Shown one piece after another: positions 1 through 13,942 of a DNA stretch of 64,000 nucleotides. The translations under genes and the position numbers were made by a program. Below the pieces are notes generated by a model. The model did no database searches. It was not told the origin of the DNA and was given only the letters and a program-made list of their open reading frames with translations. The DNA is taken from contig NC_088788.1 of assembly GCF_949628265.1 (NCBI RefSeq), positions 25,158,335 through 25,222,334 on the forward strand, written 5' to 3'. The number at the start of each line of letters is the position of its first letter. Positions within the stretch are counted from its first letter, which is position 1. Origin of the DNA: Cloeon dipterum. Lineage: Eukaryota; Arthropoda; Insecta; Ephemeroptera; Baetidae.

Positions 1-3000
1 TGTTGAAATAACACACATTTTGTATTTTCTCCTTAAATGGCTTAGGAATTAAACGAGAGATGAATCAATATAGAAGTCAGAATACGAGTTTTGTAAGAAA
101 AAGACAGTGGTGACAGTAGTTCTTGTCGTGTAAGTGAATGGAATAGTACTTTTTTTGTAGCTGCTACTCGATTAGTATCGCAACACAGTTTAAACACGAC
201 CCTTAACATGGCCAAGGTATCGTTTTGGCAAGGGGACGATGCGTTTGCCAACACCTTTGCCGGTAAATGTATTTAAATTTTATTCAGTTAGATTATTTAT
301 ACATAAATTGGTGTTGATTTTACTATTGCTACAAATTCATAGTAAATGCTTTTGTTATTCAACAATATTTCATTTCTTCAACCGATTTTTTTAATATAAA
401 GTCTACCATGTCTTTCCTCTTGGAAGTAGGTTAATTCAAGATATTTTTATACTTAGCTTATGAAATGAGCTGTTGCGCTCATATTCAAAAGCTACCATTT
501 GGCTTCGTCCATTTTATTGCTGGAGTTTCATTTTTGTTCATTTCTCCTACAATTTTGATTACCTAACAGTGCACGCTTGATGCGAGTGCTCTTCAACTTA
601 ATATGTTGCTATATACATTTCCTAAAAATATTGAAAAATGAATTAATCAGAATAACTGGTGCCAAGCTTATTTAAATAATTCCGGGCATATTAAAGCGAA
701 GGATGCAACTAAAATAAAATATTTATCAATATTTATGTAATTCTCTTCAGTAATCTCTAGTGGGTAGCAAGTAGAAACAAAACACGATCATTGAATCTGT
801 TTCAAAATGAACAACGCCTCTTCCTATCACATTTAAAAATTACGCTGTGTAACTTTGTGTGAGGTGAACTGAGTTTTCTTATTATCCAGACCACTGGGAA
901 AATGATGAAACCGACGACGTTTTCGAGTTAAATGGGACATATAATAGGCTGCGGCTCATCAATCTCGAGTCTTTTCACACGCACCTCCTTTGCTAAAGCT
1001 AATATTTTTTTCTCCGGAACACTATGTCAACCGCAAAATTGGCCAAGAACAACGTAAATGAAAAATGCACGTCAGTTAGTCGAAACTAAAGACCGCAGAG
1101 TGGCAATAATATGAACCATTCAGACCGATGAATGACGAAACTGGACCAGAGCAATCAATTGAATTCAGAACGACGATTGATTGGACACGAAAGAAATCAA
1201 TTGGGAAACCGCACCACCAAATTGTCGCGTATAATTGGCTATTTTCCGCCACTGGGGGGCAAAAAAACTAAGACGCCGCCCACTCGCCGCGATTACCTTG
1301 CGAGTTAAGAATGGTATAGTCTACTCGTTATCTGAGGAATCCTATAATCTGTTCCCCATTAATGACATTGCACCGACTCTCGAAAAGAATATCATGTGAT
1401 GGTTCGGCTACCGTTCTTAGAATTGTCACGTTGCGAAGTTGCGAAATACAAACACAGCCCGACGCCTCTGATTACGTGCACGAAATTATCCAATTTGAGA
1501 TTTATGTATGCGTGCATATAGAGCATAGGCCGGCGGTGAGCAAGATCTCTAAACTGCTCGTTTTCACTCCCATGTGTTTTGCTCCGGGGCGCCCGCTGTG
1601 TACGTACACGATTATAATGCTGCTTTTTATGCCGACGAGCTAGAAATCTTTTGAAAGGGAAATCGGATGTCGCGGCGCGGAACCCTCTCTTCTGTGCGGC
1701 CTTTCTGCTGCTGCATCATTACGCGTGATCTGAGTTTCTAAACTGGCTGGTCGAGCTGCTTTTTTCGATGAAATCACCGAGAAGGCGATTATTTCACGCT
1801 TTACGCGAATTATACATTCGCACCGAAAGTGAAAGAGAGTTAGGATGACATGTGAGGGCACTTTCATTTCCGACAGAGCTGTTTGTTAAAACCGGTTCCA
1901 TGATATATTATGGCTTCATTAATCTGCCATCAGCTGAAGGTCGTTTCTGTTAATTTGCATCAAGAGCTATAACGCGTCTAGGGCTTGTGCGTGAATCACC
2001 TACAGAAATTCTCATAAAATTACGCAATGAAGTTCCAAACACCTCGAATAATTAATCTCACGCGGCTTTTCATTCTCTCAACAAAAAGGCTACAAAGCAA
2101 ATGTTGGTAGTCTACTACACATTTGAGCAAAATTGATATCAGATTTAGCTTTCAGCTGACGTCAAATGAAAGATACGAACTAATTAACTTTTATTAAAAG
2201 AGTAGATTCAAATCCATAAGTGCGTCAGAAATAATTCACTATTTAGTGAGGAATAAGCTCATTTCAAGATTGATCGCATTCTTGATAGAAAAATGAATAA
2301 CAAAAGAATTCACCCTCGTTAGTTCAGATTCATTATTTTATCTCATGAAATGTGGCGCAATGAATATGCCAAAACTGGTCGAATTATTTAAAATCTCTTA
2401 AACCAACGAGTATGAAGTCTTAATGTTATTTATTTAGATTCAAATTTGGTTTATTACGGATCAGCAGGGCAACTGTGCCCCATACATCCACATCCAGAAC
2501 TTAACAAAAATATAACAAAGCATTTACCTATCAATTTTTTTTTTAAATAATGGTGCAAATTGTGTAGTAAGGTATTTTTGAATAAATTTATTCTGTTGTC
2601 AAAACTGAAAAAATTTTGATCAGTGCTATTTGTATGAATCGTAAATATTTTGGTATTCAGTACACATGCAACAGAAGTGCTCATATAAGCTATTATCTCC
2701 AGACGGTTTGAATTCTGTCTCGCTGGCGTGCCTACCTATAGTATGACTTGCTGATAATAACACAATAATTGTGTGACTTCTGTTTTGTTTTCCTAAATAT
2801 CCAAACTTGTCACGTTGGTGGTACTAGTCTAGATAAAATATAAATTGCTATACATATTAAAAATCGATAATAGCAACACACAAAACTCATCTTATCAGAA
2901 ATCAACAACTCTTGGAGGCTGCCAATTTAAAATCACCGCTTTTAACTAAGGCACATGACCTTTCGATTCTCTGAATTAAAAACACAGACGCGTTTTGGGC

Positions 3001-3050
3001 GGACCCATTCGATGGGCACCATATGCGAATATCGGGGCCCGTGCATCAAT
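1..3050. other. Intergenic, no gene recognised
   Basis: AT-rich DNA with only short open frames and no coding-like composition or recognisable protein motif. I see no RNA gene. The stretch near 2450-2475 shares a short string (GATCAGCAGGGCAA) with 55937-55952, the only repeat relation noticed here. Confidence 0.6.
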
Positions 3051-3257
3051 AATAAGCATTATTTATTTCACATCCGATGCAGACGCGGCGCGCGGTCGCG
3101 AGCGCTCTCTGTCTTTCGCGGAGTGTCTGCCCACACAGTGCTGGCGGAGGAGACTCGGAAGTTGTTCAGTCAGTGGCATGAGCACCGTCGAGCACCAGCA
3201 GCAGCACTAGCGAGCGAGTGAGTGAGCCACGGTCCTGCATGAGCTCTGACTGACAGG
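3050..3257 (+). promoter_or_regulatory. Probable promoter and 5' noncoding exon of stumps
   Basis: A CpG-rich island in AT-rich surroundings. It contains an initiator-like TCAGTCAGT near 3166-3174 and ends in a strong splice donor (GACAG|GTGAGC) near 3257. The next plausible acceptor on this strand is CTGTTACAG at 7453-7461, directly before the stumps start codon. I infer a noncoding first exon joined over a 4.2 kb intron. The exact start site and the linkage need transcript data. Confidence 0.5.
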
Positions 3258-5793
3258 TGAGCAGTGCGGTCGGGTAGTTGGGTTGACCTTTGAGACATTT
3301 TTTCTTTGCGCACTGCAAGATTAGATAATCGTTGTCATTCGCTCCAAGTGATTCCGACCGCGATTTTGACAGTATACAAATGACCGTCCGGCTGAGCTTG
3401 GCGTTTGCAGTTTGCGTTGTGTTGACGCCGGTAGTTGTTCAGTTTCTACACCCGCAGAGTTGAGGTTCGAGTTACTGTAGTTTTATATATTTTAGCTGAC
3501 TTTGCATTTTTCATATTTTACAGCATTTTTCTTACTTAACAGTATTTTTCTTGTCCAAGACTGCTCACCTTTAACACTATTTGCTTATAACAGTTCCAAC
3601 TTATTTGAATTTCAGTCGGTTCCTTTCCTTCCCACACTTTAACGAATTTCCCAATTAGCCAGCCAATAAGGCACAGTAGTGCTGCCAAATTGATTATCGT
3701 GAACGAGTGACTCATGCATGCGGTTCACATCGCCATGCTAATTCATCGTTGACGAGCATCGGCGCCTTGCCCGCGAATGGAATTCTTCATTTAAAATTGT
3801 ACGCGCCCAGCCCGTCTTTAATTTAGCTCATCTCGCCAGGCGCCCAAACTCCTTGTCTCTCCATTGTTTGTTCTCCACTATTTATTATTTGACGCCGCGA
3901 CTCGGTTGCACGCGTGCTGGAATTTGTTTCTCGTTCGTTTTCTCGCCACGGCGACATAGATAAAAAATAACGCTTTATTTGTTCAACACTGCTTTTTTTG
4001 TTTATCCCATCGTCTCTCTTTCAGTCCGCACCAGCAAATTTCGCGCTCGAGTTACCGCCAGACCGGTTAACCCCCGACCCTTTGGCATTTGAGAATGGGC
4101 GTGGAAAATAAGTATTCAAGGGGCACTAAACCTTTTCTAGTGACCTAGCAACGTAGAGTGTCAAACGCATTATTAAAAGCTATTGGTTATCAATTAATAC
4201 AGCTGTTGCTTCGCTCATTGGCTTAATTTTTACAGTGATGCAGTTCGATTTGTGTTTTAGCCTTCATTATTCACTTGTCTTATTTATTTGTTTATTGACA
4301 ACATAATTTGAGTTGTCATAAAAAATTGAAAATATACACATTTTCGATTTGATTTTGCTCTCTACAGCCCCCATTGAATACCCCAAACTGATTGCAAGCC
4401 GTCTTAGAATGTGGCGTTGACCAAAGTCAAAAGAATATCCGACGGAACAGAACCGGAGATAAAATTTCAAAGGCGCTCTTTTATCGGCATGCACATGGTC
4501 AAGGTTCTGAGTGCGCTCCTTTATTGACCCTATAAAAAAATCCAGCGGCCACAGAAGTTTAGAGTAACGAACGCTGAGTCCAAATAGAGCTCCATTCCAT
4601 GCACGCAACGTCACTAATTCTAATTCTAAATTGGAACATCCCATTAATTTCAAATTAAATTAAAAATATTGTAGAGCTAGAATTTTGTATTAGTGTACAC
4701 ATCCCAAAATGATCAAATCTGAATTTATTTTCTCGTTATTGTTCGTTCCCAATTACTTAAATTAGATTTTCTTGGGTTTTACCTTGACAATTCAATTATA
4801 AATCGTGTCCTACATAAATAATAGTATTACCCTGCGGGCTTTTTGGCGAAATAAACCTCAATGGGCACTCAAATTTAAAGCTATATATTTCACCGCACAC
4901 CACATTTCCGTAGTGCGTTGTACGATACCACGCTTTTGAGTGATGACTATCTAATTTGCATCAAATGTGGCTTTGTAGGCTGACTCAGAATATACAAGGA
5001 AACAAAGTTCGCCGCCGCTGAATAAGCATCTGTTCGCATTTAACACTGACGAATTCGGATTTCCTGAGTGCAAAAAAACTCATGATTAATTCGCATAATT
5101 TTGTCCCATTTAATTTTAACAGATTAGTCAGAAACATGGATTTGATTCGGTAAATCCAAATGCTAAATTTTTTTTCACCATCTCTGCTAATTTTTTTACC
5201 GATTTCTTTTTTGCTGTTTTTAGTTTGATCTTGAAACTCTTCTTACTGAATATTTTGTGTTGCACAACGCTCCAAAGTGTTTGCCAAGTTGTTTGCCTGC
5301 CAAATATTTAAATCCTGCACCTCTCCCCGGGTTCAATGTAAGCAATTAAAACGTGTCCGGCGTACATCCGAAAATGGCGAGATAAGCCTTGCAGGTGCGT
5401 TGAACTGTCCGGAAAGGGAGGACGCGTGTTCCGAGGTTCGGCTGATGGGTGTGAATGCAATTAGAAAATTAAATATGCAGGTAAGGGCGCCTAATGACAG
5501 CGGTGCGAGAGCCTTTTTTGGCTGGTGTCTCCTCCGGATATGGAGGCATCGGAAGGCCAAAAATTGGCGATAATGGCCGTTGGGGGCGGACGGGTCGCCG
5601 CTTTTTTTAGGACTAATTGGTCCTGGGCTGTGTCTCTCTGTGTGTTTGTAAATATTCGGGACGGAGGAGCTGGCAGGAAGTGCTGGAAAAGCAGACGCCA
5701 TCGTAGGGCACGTGCTCGGAGAGAGAAATCAGTCGGTCCGCCGCGCGTTTTGTGTCTGTGTTTAGTATGCACGCGCGCGCCAAGTCTCGAATT

Positions 5794-5875
<82 letters not shown>

Positions 5876-7461
5876 GAGAGAGAGGAATAAAGTGGTAAAG
5901 GTAGAGCTCCCCTTGCTGCGTGTTTATCAATTGCAAGGCTCAGTTGCCTTCTTGTTCTTTCGAGAAAATAACCAGAGATTTAGTGCTGATGCTCCGAGAT
6001 GATCATGCCTGAAATTTAAAACAGAGCTCTGAGCTCATGCCTCGCGCTTTCCTGGAATGCTCTCCGATGAAATTCGAGAACGCCGATGCGTTGCAGGCGC
6101 TTTTCATCCTGACGCGATGAGGAAGCGCTCGTTAAAAAGTCGAAAAATGCCGCCTGCTCCATATGGGTTCGCGGATGTGACAGATTTTCGGCTTTTATGT
6201 TTTCTCCCGAGAATGCGGTTTGTCGGAACAAAACGATGCGAGGGATCAAATTAGGGCGCCAGATAGTTATTTTTCTCTCTCCCTCTTAAATTAAGATGGC
6301 CCTGCAGCCATCAATTTCCGCATTTACAGAATGTCGGTGTTTCATTTGATCTCGACTTTTTTCCTTCAAGTTTAGTATTCTGCAGAGTAAAACACTGCGT
6401 AAATGCTGTGTACTCCTCCACAATATTAAGTGACGCGAGCGGAATAGGGAAAATATGACATCAGAAATAACGAGCTAACTAAAACAATGTGCGCAATTTT
6501 TTTGCAACCAACGCGAATAGATTCCTGTAGCGCACCACTGTCGTCTGACTCACTTGGCTTCCATAATCGCTCTCACGTTTTCCTTACTGAAAACATTACC
6601 AAACGAAAAAAAAAAACAATTGAAATATTGAAACGCTCAGTTGTATTATTTTCCTCAGTCAGTCTTGAGTCGCAGATTAGTTTTGAAATCAAACCGCGAT
6701 ATTTTCATTTCTCTCTAATTTATAGGTGCATTGGATTTTAATCAAACAAGGAAAACGTATATTTATATATTTTTTTTGAGTGAAGAGCTTGTTTGATAAT
6801 AATAGTTGGGAAATGTGTATACTTGGATGTATTCAAAATCCTAATTAAGCAACATGTTATGAATCCATCCAGTCAGAAATTATGTCGTCAGTTTCCAATC
6901 AGAATACACGCATTAGAGAAAAAAATAAATTGAAATTTCAGATCAAGCGTTCAGGGAGAAATATCAAAAAAGGGTGTCGTAGAAAAACATGTTAGTTCAA
7001 AAGGACAAAATAATCCGTTAGTGAGTTGATCCCGCCACACAATGAAATTTTTGAATCACAATTTCCATCATCTCACGTTCTAAATTCTGCAATAATTTGG
7101 GAGTCAGCCAGCACATATGGCTCTAAAATACGTTCAGAATTTATATAAGAGACCTAAAAAAATCTTCCCAGGGTATTTGTGAATGGGAGAAGAGTCCAGC
7201 GCTTGGAATGACGCCCTTGGATGAGTTATACGCTGTGGAGAGAAACTTTTGTGAAGTGTATCTAACTGCATGCCCCCTACAAGGGGCAGTGGGGGTGCTA
7301 AGTGAAAAGAAATGATCTTGCGGAGACGATACTCATAGCTCACTGTCAAAACTTCATGCTTAAAAAATGGTTTTGAACCCAAACTCAATTTTTTACTTAG
7401 CTGTATAAAAAAGAAGACAAATCCAAAGGCAAGTAATAAAATTTCTATCGATCTGTTACAG
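3258..7461 (+). other. Putative first intron of stumps
   Basis: A 4.2 kb stretch without convincing coding content. Open frames here (for example 4267-4653 on the minus strand and several around 5277-5890) show no family resemblance, and some are made by the dinucleotide repeat at 5797-5884. CpG content is high near 5380-5780. Confidence 0.4.
5797..5884. repeat. (AC)37 microsatellite followed by (AG)n
   Basis: An uninterrupted AC dinucleotide tract runs from 5797 to 5870 and is followed by a short AG tract (5874-5884). It produces artificial Cys-Val and Thr-His open frames on the two strands. Confidence 0.98.
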
Positions 7462-7472
7462 CATCGGTGCGG

Positions 7473-10400
7473 ATGCCCCCAATGAGGTCCAGCAGTAGCA
7501 GGGATGACATCCTCATCCTTTCCAACCAACAGAGCCATGTGGCCAACCTGTGGGCCAACTACCTCTCATCCTGCTTTGATCAGATGTGTCAAAAGCGAAA
7601 CAGGCCACCCTTCAGGTAAATATTATTTGTAACTGTCCTCTCCTTTTCCAGTGTAATCTGCATCAATATATAGTTGGGTGAATACGCACCACGCCTAAAC
7701 ATTTTGTACTTGCGCTGCAATAAGTTACCGTTTTAAGTTTGTGTCATTAGGTCCGAACCTTACAACACTTTAAATTGAATATAGATGCACTGTTTTGAAT
7801 GCTAATCAATACCAAAAATTTTCTTGGTTATAATTCATTTTATTCAATTAATTGTTTTAAATCTCCATTCTTTTGCAGGATTTTGCGGGTCGGCCTGGAT
7901 GACATTGTCGGTTCTGTGCCGTTTGCCCTGGAGGAACGCATTGTGCAAGTGAAGCTGAAGCTGGTGATCATGTGTCCGTTGTTCCTGCAGCAGGTGATGG
8001 AATACCCGAGACCCAGCCAGGCACTTTCGAAACTGCTCATGCCGAACCGCGTCCTGGCGATGCTTTTGGGGGTTGAAGAGGATCAAGTCACGGAGCAGCA
8101 CAGAGCCGGTGAGTGGATCTAGTCCGATTTCCACAAAATTTCCTTCAACCTTTCAAATCAACAGCTTTAGCAAACTTCAACCAGTGGCAGCGCGTGCCTG
8201 TGAGAAACAAGGACGCTGCGTTTGTGAGTGAATTCCTTAACGATTCGATGGCAATCTTGACTCGAGTAGCTCACGAGGAGCAGTCGATGAACCAAAATAG
8301 AGCTTCATTTTCTCTCCAGCCGAAGAAAGTCAACAACGTGAGTAGGCTAATATGCACAAGCATAAATTAATTTTAGCTCTCTGCTGACTGCAAGCGCACA
8401 CTTAAATGCGTTGTGCAATGACGGCGGGATTCTCGTTTATATGAGTTATTTGCTCATGACTCACGCTTGCTGTGTTTGATTACTCGTAACAGGCTCACAA
8501 CAAAGTCCTTGTCATGCTCAACGAGCCCATCGGGCAAGAAGACACGGTCAAAATCTCCATCAACAAGGGTGGCAAGCTCATCGAAGTGAATAATGCCAAA
8601 AAGAGGAATCCTTTCACAATCATGTTCACCATGCCAGGTATTTAATGAGGCGGAGAATTGTGGACGCGATTTTTCATATCAATATTGTAACTCTGCAGAA
8701 TCGTGCATGATGGTGTCAATGCTGGTGGGAGTAATGGTCTCCAAGAATGGAAACCCCCTGGGTTGTCGACAGATCAAGTGCGAAAGCAAAATGCGAGAGG
8801 TGGATCAACTACTGAAGAGCATTGGAAACCCTCTGGATTTCATGTGCCAGGTTAGTGGAAATTGGAAATATATTTCCGTCTTTAATTATCGAAAAATGAT
8901 TTTTCAATCGGGAGAGGGTTGAAGGAGTTAGATGCACTCACTCCCTTTAAATGAGATAGCTTAAAAGTTTTCAAACCCGCAGGCTGGAAAGTTTTTTTTT
9001 ATCGATTTGCATTAAATATATAGTTCTATGTGCTTCTATTCTTAAAGAATAAGTAATACAACTTCAGGTATAGCGCTCTTCAACTCCCTTTTTCTTTCAA
9101 ATTTTAGACTCTTGGAATGACTGACAAGGAGCAGCTGGACAACTACATGGTTTCTGCATTCCAAAAGAATATTCCGCCAAACTTCAACCTCCTTCAGTCC
9201 CCAGACAGCAATCCAAGGAAGTCAGTCGTCTGTAAGTTTCCACTCCACATTTGAAATGCTTACATTTAAGTTATTATTGAAAAACAGGTGCTGAAGAGTT
9301 CCCAACGCTGCTTCACTTCGCCTGCAAATACGGTCTGGACAAACTGGTGTGGCAGCTGATGGAATGCCCTGGTGGAGACGCAGCCGCTGAAATTAGAAAT
9401 TGCAATGATCAGTCACCAGCAGAAATAGCTGAGCTAGCAGGTCACTTGAAGGTTGCCAACACCATCAGAGGCTACACTGTAAGTCAAATTGAAATAATAA
9501 TATTCTGGGAATACTAACTTGCTTTCTCTCATGTTACAGCAAATGAATGAGTTTACCAATATCTACAGCTATATGAAAATGACAGCTGAAACCAAGGGCC
9601 AAGGTAAAATATTGTGAAAAAATCATTAATTTTGTATCATGATTGAATGAATTTCCAGCTGCTCCAGCAGAAGCTGAGGACATGTACAATCTACCCAGGC
9701 CACTGAACGAGACTTATCAGGTTCCTCCAGCAGCGAGACCACTGACAGTGAGGAAGGCGTCCACGTCATCCAACGGATCTTCAGAAGCCGACCATCCAAT
9801 CGAATACATGAGGATGAACTCTTTGAAAAGTAAGTAAAAGTGTATATTTTATCGAGTAAGCGATTAATCAGGAGAAAATTTTCAGAAAATTCAAAGAAGG
9901 AGAATCATTCTACCAATCACACTAGGTCGATGGGAAGGAAGGAAAACATGCATCCTGAGGAGCCCTTCAGATCCGAGAGCAGGAACAAACACCGCGCAAG
10001 CGAGGATAGCATTGGCGCCGCGGCCACGACCAAGCCAAGCAAGTCGAGGGAGCACCTCGCAATGACCACGGATGACGAGCTGGTGGAAATCTTTAATGAC
10101 TTCAAGAACAACGTCTATACACTAGCTGAGGTTGAAAAGCTCGTGGAAAGCTGGAAGAACAGAAACGACGTGCAGCAATCGATGATGGAGAAGCAGGAGT
10201 ACTTCAAGCAGCTGAGGGCAGACTATGAGCGCCTACAGAACAAAATGAGAGAAGACATGAAAAGAACAACTCCGTTTGAGAAGATGAAAAATTTTTTCTT
10301 CAGGAGCAAAGGTGTGTGTTTTGAGTGATAATCTATTGTAATTGTTCTCCTAGTATATTGTTTAATGTTTCCACTTCTCAAAAAAAAAAACTAAATCAAA

Positions 10401-11640
10401 ATATTACGCTAGTTTAAATATTTAATTGCTATGTAGAAATTCAATTTATAATTTTTAATTCTCAAAATATGTACACTTAAACTAATATAGGTAACATGGA
10501 TAATAATATTGTCATCTGTCTCAGAAAAAAATTCAGCAAAGACAAGCCAGGAGACCAGGAATAACTTCCTCTCTACACATTCCTGCTTAGATGCGGGCAT
10601 GCAACACAGCTTGCGTCCCACTAGTAGCCTCAGCATCAACAGCAACAGCAGTCAGTCATCTTTTTTAAAGTCTTATTCAATCAAGATTTTACAAACACTT
10701 GTCTTTGTCAGGCTCATCATCTTCTGAGCGGATGAGCACCACCAGCAACTGCAGTGGTGCCAGTCTTGGGGACAGCGGCACACACTCTGATCACGAAGAC
10801 AGAAAAGTGCGTGTTTGTTAAAACCTTTGTATCGCATATTGTAACTTTTTCATTTAAAGGTGCTGGCGAATTTGAAGGAGCCGCCTCAGATCGTCGAAGA
10901 GGAAGAAGACACTCTTTGCCACGAGTACACAGCAGTCCAGAATTATGCAGTTCCTCCACTTCCTCGCCCAGTCATGGAGGCCAAAAACAAACCAAAAGTA
11001 GCCAAAATCCATTTTGAGGTTAGATTGGTTTACTTGTAAAATATACTGATGCTCAACTAAAAAATCCCAGGAGCTCCCACCATTGCCAGCACCAAATAGA
11101 CCGTGTGACTTATCGTTCAAAGAGGAAGATCCAAATGCCTACATCATACCTGAGAGCTTAAATAGTAAGTCGACTTGAGTTCCCTTGAACCTGCAGATTT
11201 GGTTCGAAAAGTATTTAGTGATTGTTGCTTGTTACATTTTTTTACTCGCATAAAATATTGATTAGTAATGTACCATGTGCATTTTTATTTAAAATTCTTC
11301 ATGCTTATTGTGGTGGGGAAAATTGAAATTTACTGAGAAAATTTTGCTCAACGCTGTTGACCAAAATTTCAGCTGCCGCACAGCAAGATACTCCACCCAC
11401 GACTCCTCACACTGCCGACTCCGAGTTCGCTCCGGACTACATGAACTGGGCAGCGCCTCTCGACAAGATGCCCAGTTACATGAATCTTGTCCCACCTCCT
11501 GTCCCACCAAGATGTGAGTGAAAGTCATTATTCATTTACATTTTATTTTCAAAATCAATATAATTTAATACCAAATCAACTGATTACCTGTTCAATTATC
11601 ATTTGCAGTGTTGTCATCCAGACAAGCTGCTCTGGTCTAG
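7473..11640 (+). CDS. stumps: Stumps/Dof, FGF-receptor signalling adaptor
   Basis: Coding exons: 7473-7615, 7879-8108, 8165-8337, 8493-8637, 8699-8850, 9108-9231, 9288-9478, 9540-9603, 9659-9829, 9886-10311, 10525-10650, 10712-10806, 10860-11018, 11071-11164, 11373-11513 and 11609-11640. They sum to 2466 nt (821 aa) with every junction in phase. Seen: a TIR-like region (about residues 8-115, DDILILSNQ, then FRILRVGLDD), a DBB region (about 150-290), ankyrin-like repeats (about 325-395, TLLHFACKYGL) and a charged coiled coil near 550-600. Tyrosine motifs suited to SH2 domains include YMKM (397) and YMRM (457), which are PI3K p85 types, YAVP (709), YIIP (757), YMNW (787) and YMNL (800), with proline-rich PPPVPP near the end. 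Known for the family: Dof/Stumps couples insect FGF receptors to Ras/MAPK in tracheal and mesodermal cells, and vertebrate relatives are BCAP and BANK1. The start is the first ATG after an acceptor at 7461. Confidence 0.9.
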
Positions 11641-12076
11641 GATAAGTCACATTTTGTTAAGTTAATTTTAAGGCCAATATGGTGGTGAATTGATTACCTG
11701 CATCATTTACCCTTTTAACATGATAAACTATAACTCTGTTTCATTGTTGAACATGATAGTCTAAATGTTTAAACTGTGATGATGAAAAAACTTAACAAAG
11801 TACGAAAAGTTACAATGTCATGAAAGCGAAAAATGCCTTTGATTCTTGAAATATGTTAATTTCGCCTCATTACTTTTGATGTGTTCTTTGTATATATATC
11901 AAGATGTGATGCATGCTTTTTTATTGTAGTGTACTGTACATATTACATGCAGAAATTACGTACTTTTAAAATACAATTTATACAAATATGTATGTAGCTT
12001 AACAAAAAGTTTTTTATTTCTGAACAAATAACAAATTTCACGTGGCCAAATAGGGCAACACTTAGCAAAAAATCAG
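11641..12076. terminator. Convergent 3' ends of stumps and the VAT1-like gene
   Basis: Only 436 bp separate the two stop codons. A minus-strand AATAAA at 12013-12018 lies 59 bp past the VAT1-like stop, giving that gene a very short 3' UTR. On the plus strand no AATAAA is seen for stumps; the variant AATACA at 970-975 of the 11 kb block (11970-11975) is the best candidate. The two 3' UTRs probably abut or overlap. Confidence 0.55.
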
Positions 12077-13942
12077 TCACTTGACCAAGTTGTGCAGCAG
12101 AATCTTGCCAATATTTTTCCTCTGGTGTAGCTCCTTGTACGCATCCACGGCCTTTAAGGGGGACACAAAAGCATAATGAGCTAAATAAATTTGAAAAAAA
12201 TATAGGATAAAATCATTACCAACTCCAATGGAAACTTCATATAAATTTTGGGTTCAATCTGTTTTTGCTCAAGCATGGAGAACAAAGTCTGCAGGGCTTC
12301 ACGCACCCTCTGTGGATCGTCCTTCAACAGATTTGCTAGGTGGAGACCTGCCACCACCTTGCTCTCATTCAGCAAATCGGTTGGTGAGACGCACCGGGTG
12401 CGCCACCACGTGACGAGCATGTCCCAAAGCCCCAGCTTCCTGTCGCCGTTCAGCATGCTACTGGCGCCTGATTTTTTTTCAGAATTCAATGTTGGCAGGA
12501 TATTTTATTTATTACAAATCATACCAATCAATACGGCTCTTCCAAGAGGCCTCAAAAGCTGCTGAGACTGCAGGAAGCTTGTCCCTCCGATGCTGTCTAA
12601 GACCAGGTGGACTCCCTGGGGCTCTAGCACTTTTAGTGTTTCCACGTAGGTTTTGGGGTCCAGCACGACACTCACTCCGTTCGCTTTAACCGCAGCGTGC
12701 TTCTCCTCCATTGAAGTGGTCCCGTAGACTTTGACATTTGGGACAGAGCGCGCCAGCTGGGTTGCAGCCCATCCGACCCCACCTGTAAAAAATGGGATTA
12801 AATAGGACTGTTAATTGAGAAACAAAAAAGGCGTGCAAAAAGAGACAGTTTTTTACACTTATTTTTGAAACACTTATAACCGTTGTTACGAGATTTTATC
12901 TCGGATCTGAAAAGTATGTATGTGTGTGGTATTAAAAAAATTAAAAGGTTTTGATAAGATTTTTACTTATACCTAGTACTAAAAAGTGATTGAAGGCTTA
13001 GAACGGCCTTGTTAGAGATAAAATAAGTACACAAGAAAGATTTTTCTTGGGTTGGCTGATACCACAAACTTCCTTTCCAGGCCTAGATATAATCCAAGCC
13101 TTTTTTATATTTTTATATATATTATATTTTTCAATCGTTTAATTATTCACTTTGTAGAATTTTCTTGATACTAAATCTCAACTTTAAACCGAAAATTTCT
13201 CTGACTGCTACGAAATAATGTGAGAATACTAAAAATAAACAAGGGAAAAAAGTGGTTTCTGGTCTGAATTAATACAATTTTAAAATTATTTAGGTCAAAA
13301 TTTCCACTGAAGTAAAATCCTGTGTTAAAATTAGAAAAATGGTAAATGTACCAGCGCAGGAGTGTATGAGGACAGTCTGTCCAGCCTCAAGGTTGCCAAT
13401 ATTCAAGACGCTGAAATAGGCCGTCAGGTAGTTTACGAAAATGGCCGCTCCAATATCAAAAGACACCTCCGGAGGCAACAGGAAACAAGCTTCCTCAGGT
13501 ACAAACACGACCTGCTGGTGGAGGCCGCCGTTCACTTGGTAGCAGATGACACGGTCGCCCGCCTTAAGAGTGGTCACGCCAGGGCCCACGTTGTTGACCA
13601 CTCCTGAGCACTCCATCCCCATGGTCATCGGGGGCCTCAGGTTGCGCATCAGACCCTGACGCATGTAAAGGTCAGCAAAGTTGACGCCGAATGCTTTAAC
13701 TTGCACCTCAGCATGGCCGTCAGGAATTATCAATGGCATGGAAACTTTCTCGATCTGCAAAGGGTAATTTTTAGAATAATTATCATTGCGCGCGTTATCA
13801 CTCTGATAAATCTTACTTTAACTTTATCCAAACCACCAAAACCAGAGAGTCGAACGGCAACAACGTCCAGGTTGTCTGGCATTTCGTCAGGGTCGTGGCG
13901 CATTTCTGAAGTTCTTGACGTTTCCTCCCCAGACTGAGACAT
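12077..13942 (-). CDS. VAT1-like quinone oxidoreductase (MDR family)
   Basis: Exons in transcript order: 13942-13817, 13754-13352, 12782-12525, 12467-12220 and 12151-12077. They total 1110 nt, 369 aa, all in phase. Seen: a short acidic N-terminus, then a GroES-like fold (FGVNFADLYMRQG, MGMECSGVV, GDRVICY), a nucleotide-binding turn at about 175 (AGGVGWAATQLA) and the C-terminal part (VLDSIGGTSF, KIYMKFPLEL, NIGKILL). The order and wording match synaptic vesicle membrane protein VAT-1 homologues, which are NADPH-binding, zinc-independent medium-chain reductases; the catalytic substrate is not settled for the family. An acceptor (AAACAG) lies one base before the ATG, so the 5' leader is spliced. 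A donor at about 14357 (GC|GTGAGT) probably ends the upstream noncoding exon. Confidence 0.9.

Noticed and set aside
4267..4653. 128 aa minus-strand ORF
   Set aside because: No recognisable motif, no supporting splice context; probably chance.
5491..5890. ORFs with Cys-Val and Thr-His repeats
   Set aside because: Produced by the (AC)n microsatellite.
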